64,000 nucleotides of DNA from Epiperipatus broadwayi (taxonomy: Eukaryota; Onychophora; Udeonychophora; Euonychophora; Peripatidae), in assembly GCA_028023455.1 (NCBI GenBank), contig JAQFVV010006215.1, positions 10,251,950-10,315,949 on the forward strand, in the 5' to 3' direction. Made by a program: the position numbers and the translations under genes. The notes beneath the pieces were generated by a model. The model was given only the letters and a program-made list of their open reading frames with translations, made no database searches and was not told where the DNA came from. Shown here piece by piece: positions 10,165 to 21,326 of the stretch; position 1 is the first letter of the stretch, and each line of letters starts with the position of its first letter.

Positions 10165-10895
10165 AGTCTCAGGAAGCTTAGAATAATAATAAAATAAGCT
10201 AGAATAGCCTAATCTTAAAGCCAGCTAGAATAGAATAGAATAGTATATAGAACAAAAGAAAACTCTTCTATATATAGCAGAATTACACAATAAAACTGTC
10301 CTGGAGTGTTACAAAATATTCCAAAATTTGCTATCTTATCCGCTACAACAAAATCCATCCGAATGTCCAAAGGAATTCAACAAAATTTTAATTAATTTCT
10401 ATTGTTAATTTCCCTGTCGACATTCGGATTAAAACATTGATTTAATAAAAAAAACTTTTGCTAATTAAAAAAAAATGACCTTAAGTGAACATCTGCTGTA
10501 TTTCTAGATAAGCTCCTAGAACATTAATTAATTAAAGCTATTGTTTCTTACCAGTCCTCATTTATTTTAAACAGAAAATATGTGGCGTGATTTTAAAATC
10601 TAAAAGAAAATTATTTTACTTTTAATTTTCAATATTTGAATCTATTTACGAGACGAATATAATTTTATTTTAAATCAAAAACAAATATTACGAATGTAAT
10701 ATATTTTGTAAATAGATTCAAACAAAATAATTTTAAATAACAATTTATTATTTTAACATAAGTTTTAAAATAAATATATCACAGTGTGTGCGCAATTACG
10801 ACCTATATAACCTACTTTTTAAATAAATCTCTTTTATATGTAAATACACATAATTTATAATATTTTATTTATACTGGGCATAAGTTATACAAATA
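10165..10895. other. AT-rich DNA with an 11-bp inverted pair
   Basis: No gene seen. ATCCGAATGTC near 10357 and its reverse complement GACATTCGGAT near 10420 form an inverted pair around about 55 bp. Confidence 0.45.
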
Positions 10896-10919
10896 TATAT
10901 AACACGAGCGTTGTACTCG

Positions 10920-11065
10920 TTTAAAATTGGGCGGGATTTTCAGCATATAAGCCCATTGCAGACACACTACGATACACTGGGGGTTTAAACTAAGGTATGA
11001 GGGCAGAAAAGAGGTGAGAAAAGGTGAAACAGAAGATCTGCAAAGCAGATCTTACTGTTTCAATA
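10920..11065 (+). promoter_or_regulatory. Possible TATA-type promoter followed by a strong hairpin
   Basis: GGGCGGGATTTTCAGC is followed by CATATAAGCCC, a good TATA-like box, then CATTGCAGACACACTACG about 10 bases on. A hairpin follows at 11026-11061, with GAAACAG plus AAGATCTGC facing GCAGATCTT plus CTGTTTC around AAA, and one unpaired A. The arrangement could be a retroelement promoter or a small hairpin RNA locus; nothing downstream confirms either. Confidence 0.3.
11026..11061. repeat. Near-perfect inverted repeat (hairpin)
   Basis: The arms GAAACAGAAGATCTGC and GCAGATCTTACTGTTTC are separated by AAA, with one bulged A. Sixteen base pairs are possible. It stands out against the simple AT-rich neighbourhood. 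Confidence 0.75.
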
Positions 11066-11494
11066 TTAACAATATACAAATAAATAAGTTGTGTTGTGAA
11101 GAGCTGAAAGTTTTGCTTTGAAAAAGACTAATTTAATATAGTACAAACGTTAGTGGATTATTTTATGTTATGAAATAATAGTATATGTAATAAATCAAGT
11201 TTTATAAAAAAGAAGATATATGTGTGGATTATTTATTTATTGAAATTTAATGGACTATTTTTTTTAAATGATAAGATTGTGTATAGCTTTCCGAAGATGT
11301 CTACCACAAAAAAATCGAATGAAATGTGGATTTTTTACAATATTTTTTAACAAGCAGCGCATTTAATTTTTGTTTTTTTTATCAATTTTGTAATTTTCAT
11401 GCAGCGATAACGACAGAAAATACATACCAGCCTTCAAATAGACATTTATCAGAGTAAAAGTAATCTTATTCACAAACAAGACCTACAATGGAGC

Positions 11495-11675
11495 CTAAAT
11501 GTAAAGTACAATATCAGACTCATAAGTACGAAATTTTAATTTTTTTAATATTGTAATTTTTTGAAAAAAAATGATAATTTTTACTAAACGTGAAGTACAA
11601 CATCAGACTCATAAATATAAAATTTTAATTTTTTTAATAATACTTAAATTTTTTGAAAAATATGATAATTTTTAT
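11495..11675 (+). repeat. Diverged tandem duplication of about 89 bp
   Basis: TAAA(T/C)GT(A/G)AAGTACAA(T/C)ATCAGACTCATAA recurs at 11497 and 11586, followed in both copies by AAATTTTAATTTTTTTAATA and a TTTTTTGAAAAA(A/T)ATGATAATTTTT block. Confidence 0.75.
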
Positions 11676-12069
11676 AAATTTTGGGTTGTAGTTGGTGTGT
11701 GTTGATATAAATTATATATTTATTTATGTTCATATAGAATTCATATCTACCATAATTTTCTAAAGTTCTAATCCACTTATTTTATAAAAATAATGATTCT
11801 CAAAAAAGTTTAATAATTTATTATTATGTTTATATGATGTGTTTGTGTTTACAAGTAATGAGTTACAAACTAATAATCAAATGTATAGAAAAATTGCATA
11901 CGCAGGCAAATAATCAAACTCTGATTCTTGTTTATGCCTTGATACTCATGCTTTGGAGTCACTCTGGTTTTACTATGTTTTATCATATTATTTTCAAATC
12001 TATAGCTAACAAATGGACTATATGCAAATAAATTATATCTACATGATACAATAAATATAACAAAATAGC

Positions 12070-12153
12070 ATCACTAGTGTACATAAAGAATATAAATATC
12101 ACTGGTTTGCATGAAGAATATAAACATCACTGATGTACACAAAAAAATATAAA
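12070..12153 (+). repeat. Three-copy 28-bp minisatellite
   Basis: ATCACT-led units begin at 12070, 12098 and 12126; each contains a GT/TG(C)A(C)-AA-GAATATAAA-like core with substitutions. Confidence 0.7.
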
Positions 12154-12159
12154 ATGAAG

Positions 12160-14858
12160 AGATGAAACTCATTTTATCAGTGATACAGACAGTAGCCTAC
12201 AATTTCTAGTTTTAGATAGACAAGAAGCCAATTGCTATGATGACAAATGCATATCTATCTTCTGGAAATGATTTGTTTTGTATCTTTTATTAGGATGAAT
12301 CTTTTTCTTATAGACACCTTTGACATTTGTTAACTTCTGGGGTACAAGATAAAAATGAAGAATTCATATGTGACTTATTTTGGAGATTCTGAAGTTATGG
12401 ATTATCTCAGGTAAGACATATTATATATGGTTTGAAAGATAATTTTGTAAGGAGTACAAAGAAATTATAACTGAAGATATAATTTAAACTTAGTTCATGA
12501 TGAATTAGAAATTATGAACAAATAATAAAGTAATAATTATTTCGGATGTTGAAATTTATTTTTTCCCTTATTTTTTAAATGGTTATCACTATTTGTTTTA
12601 GACTTATTCTTTTCCTTAGTTTTTCTAGTTTCTATTAATGTAAGGTTTAATACGCTTAACGTATATAGTGAAATTAAATTCATAAAAAAATACACTAATA
12701 TTTCTTAAGGCTATTGTGAAAATTGTGTCTCAGGCCAGTTTTTTTAAAAATTCAATATGTCGTTTATGCTCAAACAATTAAATTAAAAGATTGTGTATAG
12801 GTATAATAAGTTTATTTGTTGAAAATGCTTGTGCTATCAATAAGATTCTTTAAATCTACAATGGGTGTATGAAAAACATGTGGCTATAATTGTTTGAATG
12901 ATTCATATCTTTCAAACAATGTACATTATTAATCATTGATTACTTAAATTTAAAATAAAGACATTAAATGAATCAGAGAAGTGAAATAAAAAACATAAGA
13001 AAACGTATGTGATAGTAAGAACAAGTAGAAACTGAATACACATGAAATAATTTCAATTCACATTCAAATTTAATGAATTAAATTGTATATTGGATAACCT
13101 AGGCACATAAATTATACTTAAAAAAAAATTCTAAAAGGCATTCAAACAGGAGACAAAGATGATTTAAATGCATTCATTTGCTTAAAAGAACATCTGATAA
13201 GCTACTAATAAAAATATCTTCAAATATGAGGGCTTTGACTATAATCATAATGCAATTATGAGCAAAACAATGTCACTTGCTGCCATATACAATATGTTGT
13301 TGTCTCATCAAATGTGTCTAGATATAATAAAAAGTCTGTTTTCTTATATCATAAAGATATCTATTACACTAGCTGTGACTATCCAATTGTTTGCTTTATT
13401 CTTTAATTATAAGCACAACAATTCTGAATCCAATGTTTTATTTCTTTTTCTCATATGGATATTGCAAAACCATTTTTATTATTTCATTTATAGTCTTCCC
13501 AAATTCCACCTCATTAAATTAAAAAGGCATTTTCTTTAAAAAAAAAATAGAATAAATTTAAGTTTTATTAAAATGTTTAAACTGTATAATTAAAATATAA
13601 GTAAAGTTCTGTGTGGCTCTACACACTAAGTAATAAAAATAAATTAAGTTAATCAGTTTATTAAACTTTGCATTAAAAAAAAAAGAGAGAGAGAAAAAGT
13701 AAAACTTATAACATTTTTTATTTTTGGCAGTTAAAATATTTCACTTTTAATTATTATTATTTTTAAGCATTGCATTAAATCTCTTTTGTTAATTTAATTA
13801 GGAAAACAGATTTAATTAACTTCAAATCTATAAGAAGATTAAGTTGTTTATAAAGGTTTTTTCTTAATTAAAAAATAATAGTAATTAAAAGAGATTTAAA
13901 AAAAATTTTTTTGTTACCTTATGTTTGAATCTGGTCACATAATAGTGATTTTGATATAAAATTAAACTGCTTTATTTTTTCGTTCTCTATTTTTCTCCTT
14001 TTGTTGTTCCAGATTGGATGACCAGAATGTGGAAATCATTTGCTGCTGCAAATTGCTTTTAAATCATTGATAATAATAGCAAGTAAAAGAAAGGCTAACT
14101 TTCAAACACCAGAAATAAAAATATTAATTTCTGCAGTTTCCAAATGAAAGAGTAGAACCAATTCTTAAGTGCCAACTGCAGCTATCTTAACCAGAAAAAA
14201 GTAAATCTAAGTTGAAGAGAAGATTTCATTAATAATAACCTGCAAAGGAGGAAGAGAATGATAGACCATTAAAAATTTAATACACTCCTATTCAATGCTT
14301 TTCAAGATGATCAGATCTACAGACAAATGTGTTATTATCTAAATATGTGAATCAAAGTTAAGAATGAAAGGATATAAACCAATACCAGAATCCAGAAAAT
14401 GGAAGGCCCTTTTATAATGACATTTATCAGATAGGAAACCATAGAAACTGATTTGTGACCTCTGTACAAGAATATCCTATTGAACACCAAATTGTGAAAA
14501 AGAACAGTTAATTACATGTACATAAAGAAAAATCAGAACAAATATAAAAATATGTACATTTTAAAGTATTTTGTGTAATGGAGCTCAATATAAAAAAGAT
14601 ATTTTCTTCTTATATCATCTAATGTGGCATCAGAATTATATATATATATATTTGATTTTTTTTCTTTATTGAAAGTGTTATATATATTTAAAAGTTAGAC
14701 TGTAGATAAATAAAAAAAATAAAGCTATTGAGGAAAATTAAAAGTAAATCTGTCTGTAAACATTATCCATTACACTGTCTAGTGAAAGAAATGCTTATTT
14801 TTTTGTGAGGTAATTTAGACTTAAACATGCATTTGTATTAAATTATTTGTTTTATTAT
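12160..14858. other. AT-rich DNA with no recognised gene
   Basis: The openings here, including a 93-residue hydrophobic one at 13258-13539, have the composition of translated AT-rich sequence and no domain I recognise. A short AT dinucleotide run lies near 14638. Confidence 0.45.
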
Positions 14859-14867
14859 AATGTCTTT

Positions 14868-14966
14868 TTTTTTTCACCATTGGTCTGGCCGGGAAGAAAC
14901 CTGCTAACCTGGGACAATTGCTTGTAAGGCAGCTGTGCTGACTTCTCAACCACCACCCCTTGACAA
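14868..14966 (-). mobile_element. tRNA-derived SINE
   Basis: On the minus strand the element starts GTCAAGGGGTGGTGGTTGAG, continues through an A-box-like TGGTTGAGAAGTCAGC, a GCCTTACAAGC stretch resembling an anticodon arm, a degenerate B-box region CCAGGTTAGCAGG, then CCCGGCCAGACC and a poly(A) run. It is bounded by AATGTCTTT at 14859-14867 and AATGTCTTT at 14967-14975, a 9-bp target-site duplication expected of LINE-mobilised elements. At about 99 bp it is nearly tRNA-only, with almost no unique body. The TSD and tail are clear; the tRNA origin is likely but the B box is worn. Confidence 0.68.
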
Positions 14967-14975
14967 AATGTCTTT

Positions 14976-15446
14976 CTTCATTATTCTTAGCAGCATTTCA
15001 AAATAGATATAAAATCTTACAAATAGATAATTTTAGGTTATGTTATTTCTAAAACTAGTTATATAAATGTTGATTAACTATAGAAAAGCTAGCTTTAATG
15101 AGTGATAACAGATCTAAAAAAAAGATCTGATTTGTCACATTATGAAGAAAAGCCATAATGGTTAAATTGGCTTGTGTTCATTAATGTACAAATCTTTCGT
15201 CATCACATGATCCATAGGTTAAACACCAGAATTTTAGGAAGAAATTTAATATATCAATCAAATATATCTTGGTGTATATAAATGACCTGTTCACTTAATT
15301 GCTCAAGTGGGCCTGATTAAATTATTTAATGTAAATATAAGATCTATCATACATTATATATAATTTTTTTTGCTAAATGATCAAAGTGCCTATAGTCAGT
15401 TTAAAATAGAAGCCATTAAAAGTTATTTAGCTAGTATCATATCCAT
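14976..15446. other. AT-rich flank of the Ty3-type element
   Basis: No gene seen. CAGATCT and AGATCTG flank an A-run near 15111-15131 as a small palindrome. Confidence 0.5.
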
Positions 15447-15949
15447 ATATTGTACTGGCCACTCTACCTTAATTTGATCAGAGGGCTCACCAGATCACTG
15501 TGTACCTGAAAAATTTAATTTACTGTGATCAAAAGTTAATGATGATGATGACTGGAACCGGGAAATAGCAAGAGATCTTAACTATTGTACAGACAATTGA
15601 GAAAATAAAACTAAAACAAACATTAGAAAATATAATTTAAGAAAGTTTACAGTTTATTAAAATTAATATAAAAAAAATTCAAGTATAGAGATATATTTAA
15701 TATAAATGTAGTTTTCAATAAATTCTATTAAGGCGTGTAAGAGCAAAATAAAATGTCAAATGCTCCGGCAGACAGGCTAATTTTCTAATAGAGTCTTGAA
15801 AGGGAGGAAAGAATTTTCCTTCAGCTGACAACTCACATAAGTAACTCAGGTTTCCCTATTCAAAAAGTTTTAAAACAAATAAATGAAATATTCTTGCATG
15901 AATCAATGACCCAGTGCAAACTAGCATACATTAGTGTATTAAACTAGTG

Positions 15950-16407
15950 CAGGGGTGGGCAAATAGCGGCCCAAGGGCCATATGCGGCCCGCCAAGACAA
16001 TCAGAAAAATCTGCCTTGAACTGAGATTTCCTTCCCATGCATGACGAAAATTCATCTCATACTTTCCACCAGGATGGCCACATCAATACACATGCACAGT
16101 GTAGATACAATGTGCAGTGCTTTTCCAGTTGATTTGGTTAATTTCAATTTTGTCTTTGCATTAGCATATACATTTCCAACTATAGTGAAACCATGAACCC
16201 TCCGAAAAAATGTAAAATTGGTGATGAATGTTATGTGTTTAATGAAGAATGGACATTTCTTTGGTAATACAGGGAATAAAGCAGTGTGTTTATTGTGTCA
16301 TGAAAAAAGGTGCGGCCCTCCACTAACCTTCGCTTCCACAATGTGGCCCCGATGCAGCCCTCCGCCACTCTATGCGGCCCCCAAGCCAAAACATTTGCCC
16401 ACCCCTG
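15950..16407. mobile_element. hAT MITE with CAGGGGTGGGCAAA termini
   Basis: The 458-bp element starts CAGGGGTGGGCAAA and ends TTTGCCCACCCCTG, a perfect 14-bp terminal inverted repeat of the hAT superfamily. It is flanked by the 8-bp duplication AACTAGTG (15942-15949 and 16408-16415). GGCCC-rich subterminal blocks (CGGCCC, GCGGCCC) are repeated inside both ends. The paralogous LTR at about 27165 carries GAACTAGTGA once and no element, an empty site that proves the insertion. It is an internally deleted derivative of a larger hAT. Confidence 0.96.
16193..16306 (+). pseudogene. Fragment of hAT transposase N-terminus
   Basis: From ATG at 16193 the frame reads MNPPKKCKIGDECYVFNEEW then a TAA at 16256, and a neighbouring frame continues with GNKAVCLLCHEK. 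The C-x2-C in CLLC and the preceding acidic/aromatic segment look like the start of a zinc-finger (BED-like) hAT transposase of the group related to GTF2IRD2/ZBED-type proteins. Only about 40 codons remain before the sequence jumps to the right-end GGCCC repeats. The rest of the gene is deleted, so this only marks the parent family. Confidence 0.6.
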
Positions 16408-18049
16408 AACTAGTGACATCATATGTCTGCAGAACTACTGCAAGGACCACATTCAAGGACCAAGGTTGACTTCATGCAAGAAGAGAAAATATAATATAAA
16501 GAATATGACGAAATATGAATTGCAGTATGGAAGAAAACTTAAATCTCCAATTTAACAAAAATACTCCGGCGTAGGTAATTTAAAAAAAAGAGAGAATCAA
16601 ATCTCTGATTTAAGGGAAAACAGATCACCAAACAAACAATTAGCCAAAACTAAGCTGCTATATAATAATTAAAAGTCTCAATAGGAGACAGGTAAGTAAT
16701 CAGAAAATTATTTAGTCTGAGCAAGCGTCTGTTGAGATAACTATTATAAATCTAAATAGCTTTAAGAAATAAATTCTCGATACATGCCCTGACATATATT
16801 AGAACACAATTTAAAATGACAAATATATAGCATTGTTAAAATATCACATACATCAATAAGAAAGAATACATATAATAATCACGATACAAACATTTAGATT
16901 ATAGATTGCATTTACGGAGATTTATATACCCTGGCAAGAATATAAAAGAAATTACATTCTGGAGCTGGAAAGTCATAAATACTCACATTTGTGCATGGAT
17001 AATATCTTCAGATGTTTTTCTCTTGTAATGACAGTGAGTGTGGAGGTATACTTTGAAATAGTTCGAATTTAGGCATTCACAGCATACTTGGAAGAACAGC
17101 AAGGAGATCGGGATCCATCTTTATTAAGTTGGCTTAAGCATGGCATTCTGATGGATCTGGCAAGTGAACACTATTAATTCAAGCAGGTAATTCTGAAAGT
17201 TAGATAGAGGGTCTGAGCAACAGGAATATGAATAATAACTTCTGATAGTGGGTCCAGAAAGCTAACTGCACTGTATTACACTCTATGGCCATAGCGAATT
17301 AATCCAGACATGAATCCGGTGAATGATAATAACTAATCCAAATGCGAAGGAAATCTGCCAAACGAAATGAGCTGTGTTGCTATTCTTCTAAAGTAAATTA
17401 ATCTAGGTCAAGACACCCAGAATAATAACAAGTCCGAAGAATAATAAATCCAAAACTCAGGTCTATTTATATGCCACTTTATCTCCTGTGTAATCTTTGT
17501 TTCTTCATTATAAATAATTAGACGTATTCAATTCCTATCCCTTGCTCAATCTTAATTAATTACAAGAAATTATATCTTCACCCCTTTTAATTAAGAAAAA
17601 TGAAAATAGATTAATATTTTTAGGCAACAAGAATGCAATTAACTTATCGTTTAATTAAAAAAAACTTTTTTTTTATAAGATAAAAAAAAAAGATAATTTA
17701 TAAAGTTTTTACAAAATTACTAAAATATATTTTAAATCACAATTTTTAAACAAAAACAAATTACAGAATAAATAAGTGTGGGTGTGAATATACCATTGTT
17801 ATGTAAATTATAAATGTCAATTTTAGGAATAAATATTAAATCTTTAAAAAGTCGCAATCGGACTTTTGAAGTGGATAGCATCCGGTTCAACTGCGCCATC
17901 ACACCATGAAAAAAAATCAAGAGCATTTGTTGCTACTTTTTAAAAAAAAAAAACCCCTTAGAAGCCTGGCTGAACGTTTGTCCTGTTTTTGTCTAAAACC
18001 ATTACTTTATTTTATTAAGTAGCTTTCCCAATTTCTCATAATCCATGAA

Positions 18050-19040
18050 GACAATGAAATTCTTTTTCTTTAAACAGTCCGTCAGATTACTAAAAGGCTA
18101 AACTTGATCACACTAGCAGTCTATCCTAGTACTGTCAATCTTTTGCTTGGCAGGTCTGAGACTCCAGGCATTATAGGACACATAAACCCCAGACTTGTCC
18201 TCCAGAATAAAGGTATTCAGCCCACTCTGCTTTCGAATGATGAAAGGACCATTATAGATAGAAAAATTTTTTTTATACTGGTGCTGAGCAGGATTACTTA
18301 CATGCGGTTTCCTAACAAAAACTAAGTCCCCAGTATCAAATTGGCATTATCTCAGGTTTCCCCACTTTATCCGTAAATCAGCCACGTGCCTTAATCTTCT
18401 AGTCTTTTCCTTATCCTGTTCTCTGTCAACCAGGTCTTAATTGGTGGGTAATGGGATCTTAATAAGTATGGGATAATTTCGATTGAAATGTAACCTAATT
18501 GGCGTAAATCCTGTGGACTCATTTAGTGTCCAATTGATGCAGTTGACAACATTCTCTGCTTGGTTCACCCATCCTCTGTGATTACTGTTGACATATAGCC
18601 AGAACAACGGTTTAACTCTCTCATCACTCACTCACAGGGATTACATATAGATGTCAATAAATGCTATACCTCCTGTTGCTGAATCCACTGCTTCCACTGG
18701 CAGGACTTAAATAGTGTATCCTCGCCAGTAATGATAAACTGTGGTTTTCCAACCTTAAGGATCTGCTGCACTTGCAAGACTAATAGTGTTGAGGGCATCG
18801 CCCATTCTTAGAGGATAAGTGGTCACATATTTTGAAAAAACATCATACATGACAACTAAGAATCTGTAATGTAATGTCTGTAAGCAGGTAAAGGGCCATA
18901 AAAATCAATGGCTTGTAGTTCATTCGGATTCTGAACCAAAACTGGTTGCAAGGTTCCAGCAAATTTCTTATTTATGTGCTTTGTTTGTACACATGTGTGG
19001 CAGGTTTTAAGGACAGATAAGATGTTTGAGTACATGCCGG
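18050..19040 (-). pseudogene. Ty3-type integrase
   Basis: Read on the minus strand: the second half of the HHCC zinc finger (TCHTCVQTKH), the first core motif in LQAIDFYGPLP, a degraded second motif IITGEDTLF, a third region NQAENVVNCINWTLN, and a C-terminal GDLVFVRKPH...YNGPFIIRKQSG...LEDKSG...LRPA segment. Together these are the integrase that inserts element DNA. Stops and frameshifts lie between the pieces (for example after GDLVDRE-like sequence near 18430), and the second-Asp motif has lost its normal sequence, so it is inactive. It lies directly 3' of RNase H, which fixes the Ty3 gene order. Confidence 0.8.
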
Positions 19041-19217
19041 ACCAATAAAATAGTTATTGAAGTACATACTCTATCTTATGTGGTTCAAAGTGTCCATAAA
19101 GCTAACGTACATATTCAAATGATTCCTGATCTTTTTAGGTACGAGTGTTCTCCAGGAACCTTCTTCCGCATTAACCTTCTATTGAAGAATACCGTCCTCG
19201 ATACTTTAGGCTACTAG

Positions 19218-19760
19218 TTATTCTAACTTGGATAGGTCAATAAGTGAGGGACTCAGTGATCCTTTCTTGTATGCTACCATTGCAACATAATCCGGATCAT
19301 TTGCCTGTATTTCTGCTAATTTCCATAAATCTTGCTTTACTGAGTCATCTATAACCAATGTAATCGTGGCAATACTTAAATTATCAGAGCAGAGGTGACC
19401 CTGAGGAATAGCTATGGCATACCGACTTAAGACATCAGCCATATTTTCACAGCGAGGGCAATAGACCTCTTTATATTGAACTTTCTGTAAGATCAAGCTC
19501 TGCTGAATCAACCGATTGTTTGTCAAGTAGCTATTGTTTAAAAATTCCAAACACTTATGGTCGATTAGTAATAACGACGCTTGACCCCAAAAAAAATTGT
19601 TTAAATTTTCTGAAGGCCCATACAATAGCCAGAGCTTCCTTTTCAGTAGCCGTATAATTATTTTCAGCCCCCTTTAGTGTATGGCTACAAAAATATAATA
19701 CTTTGTGGCATTTCTGCTCATCGATTTGGAATAAGACTACTCCCAACCCGTGCCTACTAC
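19218..19760 (-). pseudogene. Ty3-type RNase H
   Basis: The minus-strand pieces read GLGVVLFQIDEQKCHKVLYF, then SHTLKGAENNYTATEKEALA, WAFRKFKQFFLG, then in a second frame DHKCLEFLNN, LILQKVQYKEV and NMADVLSRYA. These match the retrotransposon RNase H module: first Asp region, the E in ATEKE, and the D in MADVLSR. One frameshift near 19560-19600 separates the halves. The expected activity is removal of the RNA strand after reverse transcription. Confidence 0.88.
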
Positions 19761-19769
19761 TATCAGTTT

Positions 19770-20358
19770 GTACATAAAAAATTTGAGAAAAATCTTGTGA
19801 ACTTCAAACCCATTTCTGATCCCGTAATTGGACTGAGGTTGATGAATCTACAGCAAAGTTTTCATAAAACTGATGATACAAGTTGCAGAGCCCCAAAAAG
19901 GATCTCACCTGACGTCTGTTAGAAGGTGTAGGGAAAAGCTCAATCAGAGCAAGTTTATCAGGGTGAGGTTTAATACCAAACTTCCTGATTAAGAAGCCTA
20001 AAATGCCACTTCATCTATGGCCAAATAACTTTTCTGCAGATTGATCATTACATTTTTTTGGTGGCACTGTCAAAAATGATCTCCAAATGCTCCAAGTTCA
20101 TGAAGCAATAACCACATCGTCCATCTACATTACAATAATAGTTTTGACCTTCTCAGACAATATCTGATCAAGACATATTAATAGCTCAGCAAAACTCCAC
20201 ATTTCTTTAAACTGTCTCACTATATTACTGCTCATATCAACACTAATAACAGACAAAAATTCATTTTCTACAGTCTTTTTGAATAAGATTGCTCTATAAA
20301 TAGCTTGTATTTCTACTTTAAAATCATATTCTTTAATCTTTCTCTTAACTCTTTTCAT
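19770..20358 (-). pseudogene. Ty3-type reverse transcriptase
   Basis: The catalytic YxDD box is recognisable: the minus strand at 20101-20124 encodes MDDVVIAS, preceded in frame by LLICLDQILSEKVKTIIVM and a TAG where Tyr or another residue is expected. Downstream pieces read IFDSATKK, LIRKFGI(K)PHPDKL-like and FLGLCNLYHQFYENFA in alternating frames, the standard end of the RT domain. Upstream, FLSVISVDMSS resembles the block-A region with a deletion behind it. Multiple shifts make this inactive. Confidence 0.78.
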
Positions 20359-20359
20359 A

Positions 20360-20830
20360 GTTTTAAATTCCTGTTCAAAACAAAGTTACTTTAACCAACT
20401 TATTTTTAATCTCTTGAGGGGACTCTTTTATATTATTTGCTGTCTCTAACTTATAACTTTCTTCCATATTTTGATCTGCATACTGTAACTTTTCCACCAG
20501 ACTGTCGATCTGAATACAATCTCTACTTATTTCAAACTTCTGTTCTAACACTATCCAGTGCTAATTCATCTTTCAGATCTTTTACCATCTCAATTTCCTG
20601 ACTTTCTTTAGTCAAATCTATCTCTATGGTTTCTTGGCTTTGCTCCACTCTTTCCATTCTTTCTTGCCTCCATTCTTTTATCTCGGCTCTAAACTCCAAC
20701 ATGGCTCTATTCCTTTATTTCTTGTCACATGTTTTAATTTCCGTCATCATCTCCATCATCATCATCAATACCTCGGTCTCTTTCTTTTTCTACTACTCCC
20801 ATTTTTGAAAGAAGATTAAAACCTGCTCTA
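20360..20830 (-). pseudogene. Charged coiled-coil-like gag remnant
   Basis: On the minus strand the sequence encodes MMMMEMMTEIKTCDKK, then FRAEIKEWRQERMERVEQSQ and IEIDLTKESQEIEMVKDLKD in broken frames. Alternating acidic and basic residues with heptad-like spacing resemble the coiled-coil N-terminal part of some arthropod Ty3 gag proteins. No zinc knuckle is visible and I cannot prove gag identity; position between the primer-binding site and RT is the main support. The repeated CAT/TCT triplets on the plus strand account for most short plus ORFs here. Confidence 0.45.
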
Positions 20831-21090
20831 CTTTACTTTTATTTTCACTTTTACAAAAATTTAAATTCTAAATATTTATTTATTTTTTTAACTTTCTTCC
20901 ATTCAACAATAAATCCAAAGGGAAAAAAAACCCCGCTATTTAACTGTTTATTAATTATTCATATTTTTTAAAAAGACAGATCCCCAACTCCAAGTTGTCT
21001 CAACAATACACCAACTAGCCTAAACTGATTCCAAATACTTAATTCCTGCCTCTATAAAATCTCACATGGGTTTTAAACTTGAAGCCCTAT

Positions 21091-21104
21091 GTTGCGCACC
21101 AAAA
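21091..21104 (-). other. Primer-binding-site candidate of the Ty3-type element
   Basis: The minus strand reads TTTTGGTGCGCAAC about 13 bases inside the 5' LTR boundary (LTR ends GTACA). TGGTGCG-type sequences at this position are the usual tRNA primer complement in LTR retrotransposons. I do not assign the tRNA. Confidence 0.55.
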
Positions 21105-21117
21105 TTCAAATATATTA

Positions 21118-21180
21118 TGTACCGATCACTCTATCTTATTTTAATGACAGAGGGCACCACCAGACCATTGCGTGCCTGGA
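21118..21180 (-). repeat. 5' LTR of the Ty3-type element, inner fragment
   Basis: TGTACCGATCACTCTATC matches the start of the other LTR at 15451. The match ends at CGTGCCTGGA, where the LINE block begins; the LTR resumes at 26741 with GAAAATTTAA. Confidence 0.8.
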
Positions 21181-21326
21181 TGTTGTGGAAATGGGATGGA
21201 GTAGAATATAAAAAAAATTAGACTGGGGAATGTAAAATTAATTAGCTAACAAGTTTTTCTTGGTATAATTGCTGAGAGATTCTTGACTTCGTTTGAGGAG
21301 TAGCTATAGTACATCACATCACATGG
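21181..21326 (+). repeat. LINE tail copy upstream of the LINE 5' end
   Basis: The segment from TGTTGTGGAAATGGGATGG to CATCACATCACATGG repeats the 3' tail of the CR1-like LINE (compare 26446-26602 and 26603-26741). It is closest to the 26603 copy. A 3'-end sequence in front of a 5' end suggests two head-to-tail insertions at one site, or insertion into an earlier truncated copy. Confidence 0.85.

Larger units (their letters stand above)
15451..17889 (-). repeat. 3' LTR of the Ty3-type element
   Basis: About 1.97 kb once the hAT insertion is removed, this matches 26741-28812 almost throughout, with many substitutions and small indels, so the insertion is old. It contains no coding sequence. 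It begins on the plus strand at TGTACTGGCC and ends at CCGGTTCA. Confidence 0.82.

Noticed and set aside
13258-13539. 93-residue hydrophobic ORF that could be read as a membrane protein
   Set aside because: The hydrophobicity follows from T-rich codons; no start context, domain or splice support.
20626-20819. Two overlapping plus-strand ORFs of about 60 residues
   Set aside because: They are antisense shadows of the minus-strand charged gag-like remnant, produced by CAT/TCT repeats.
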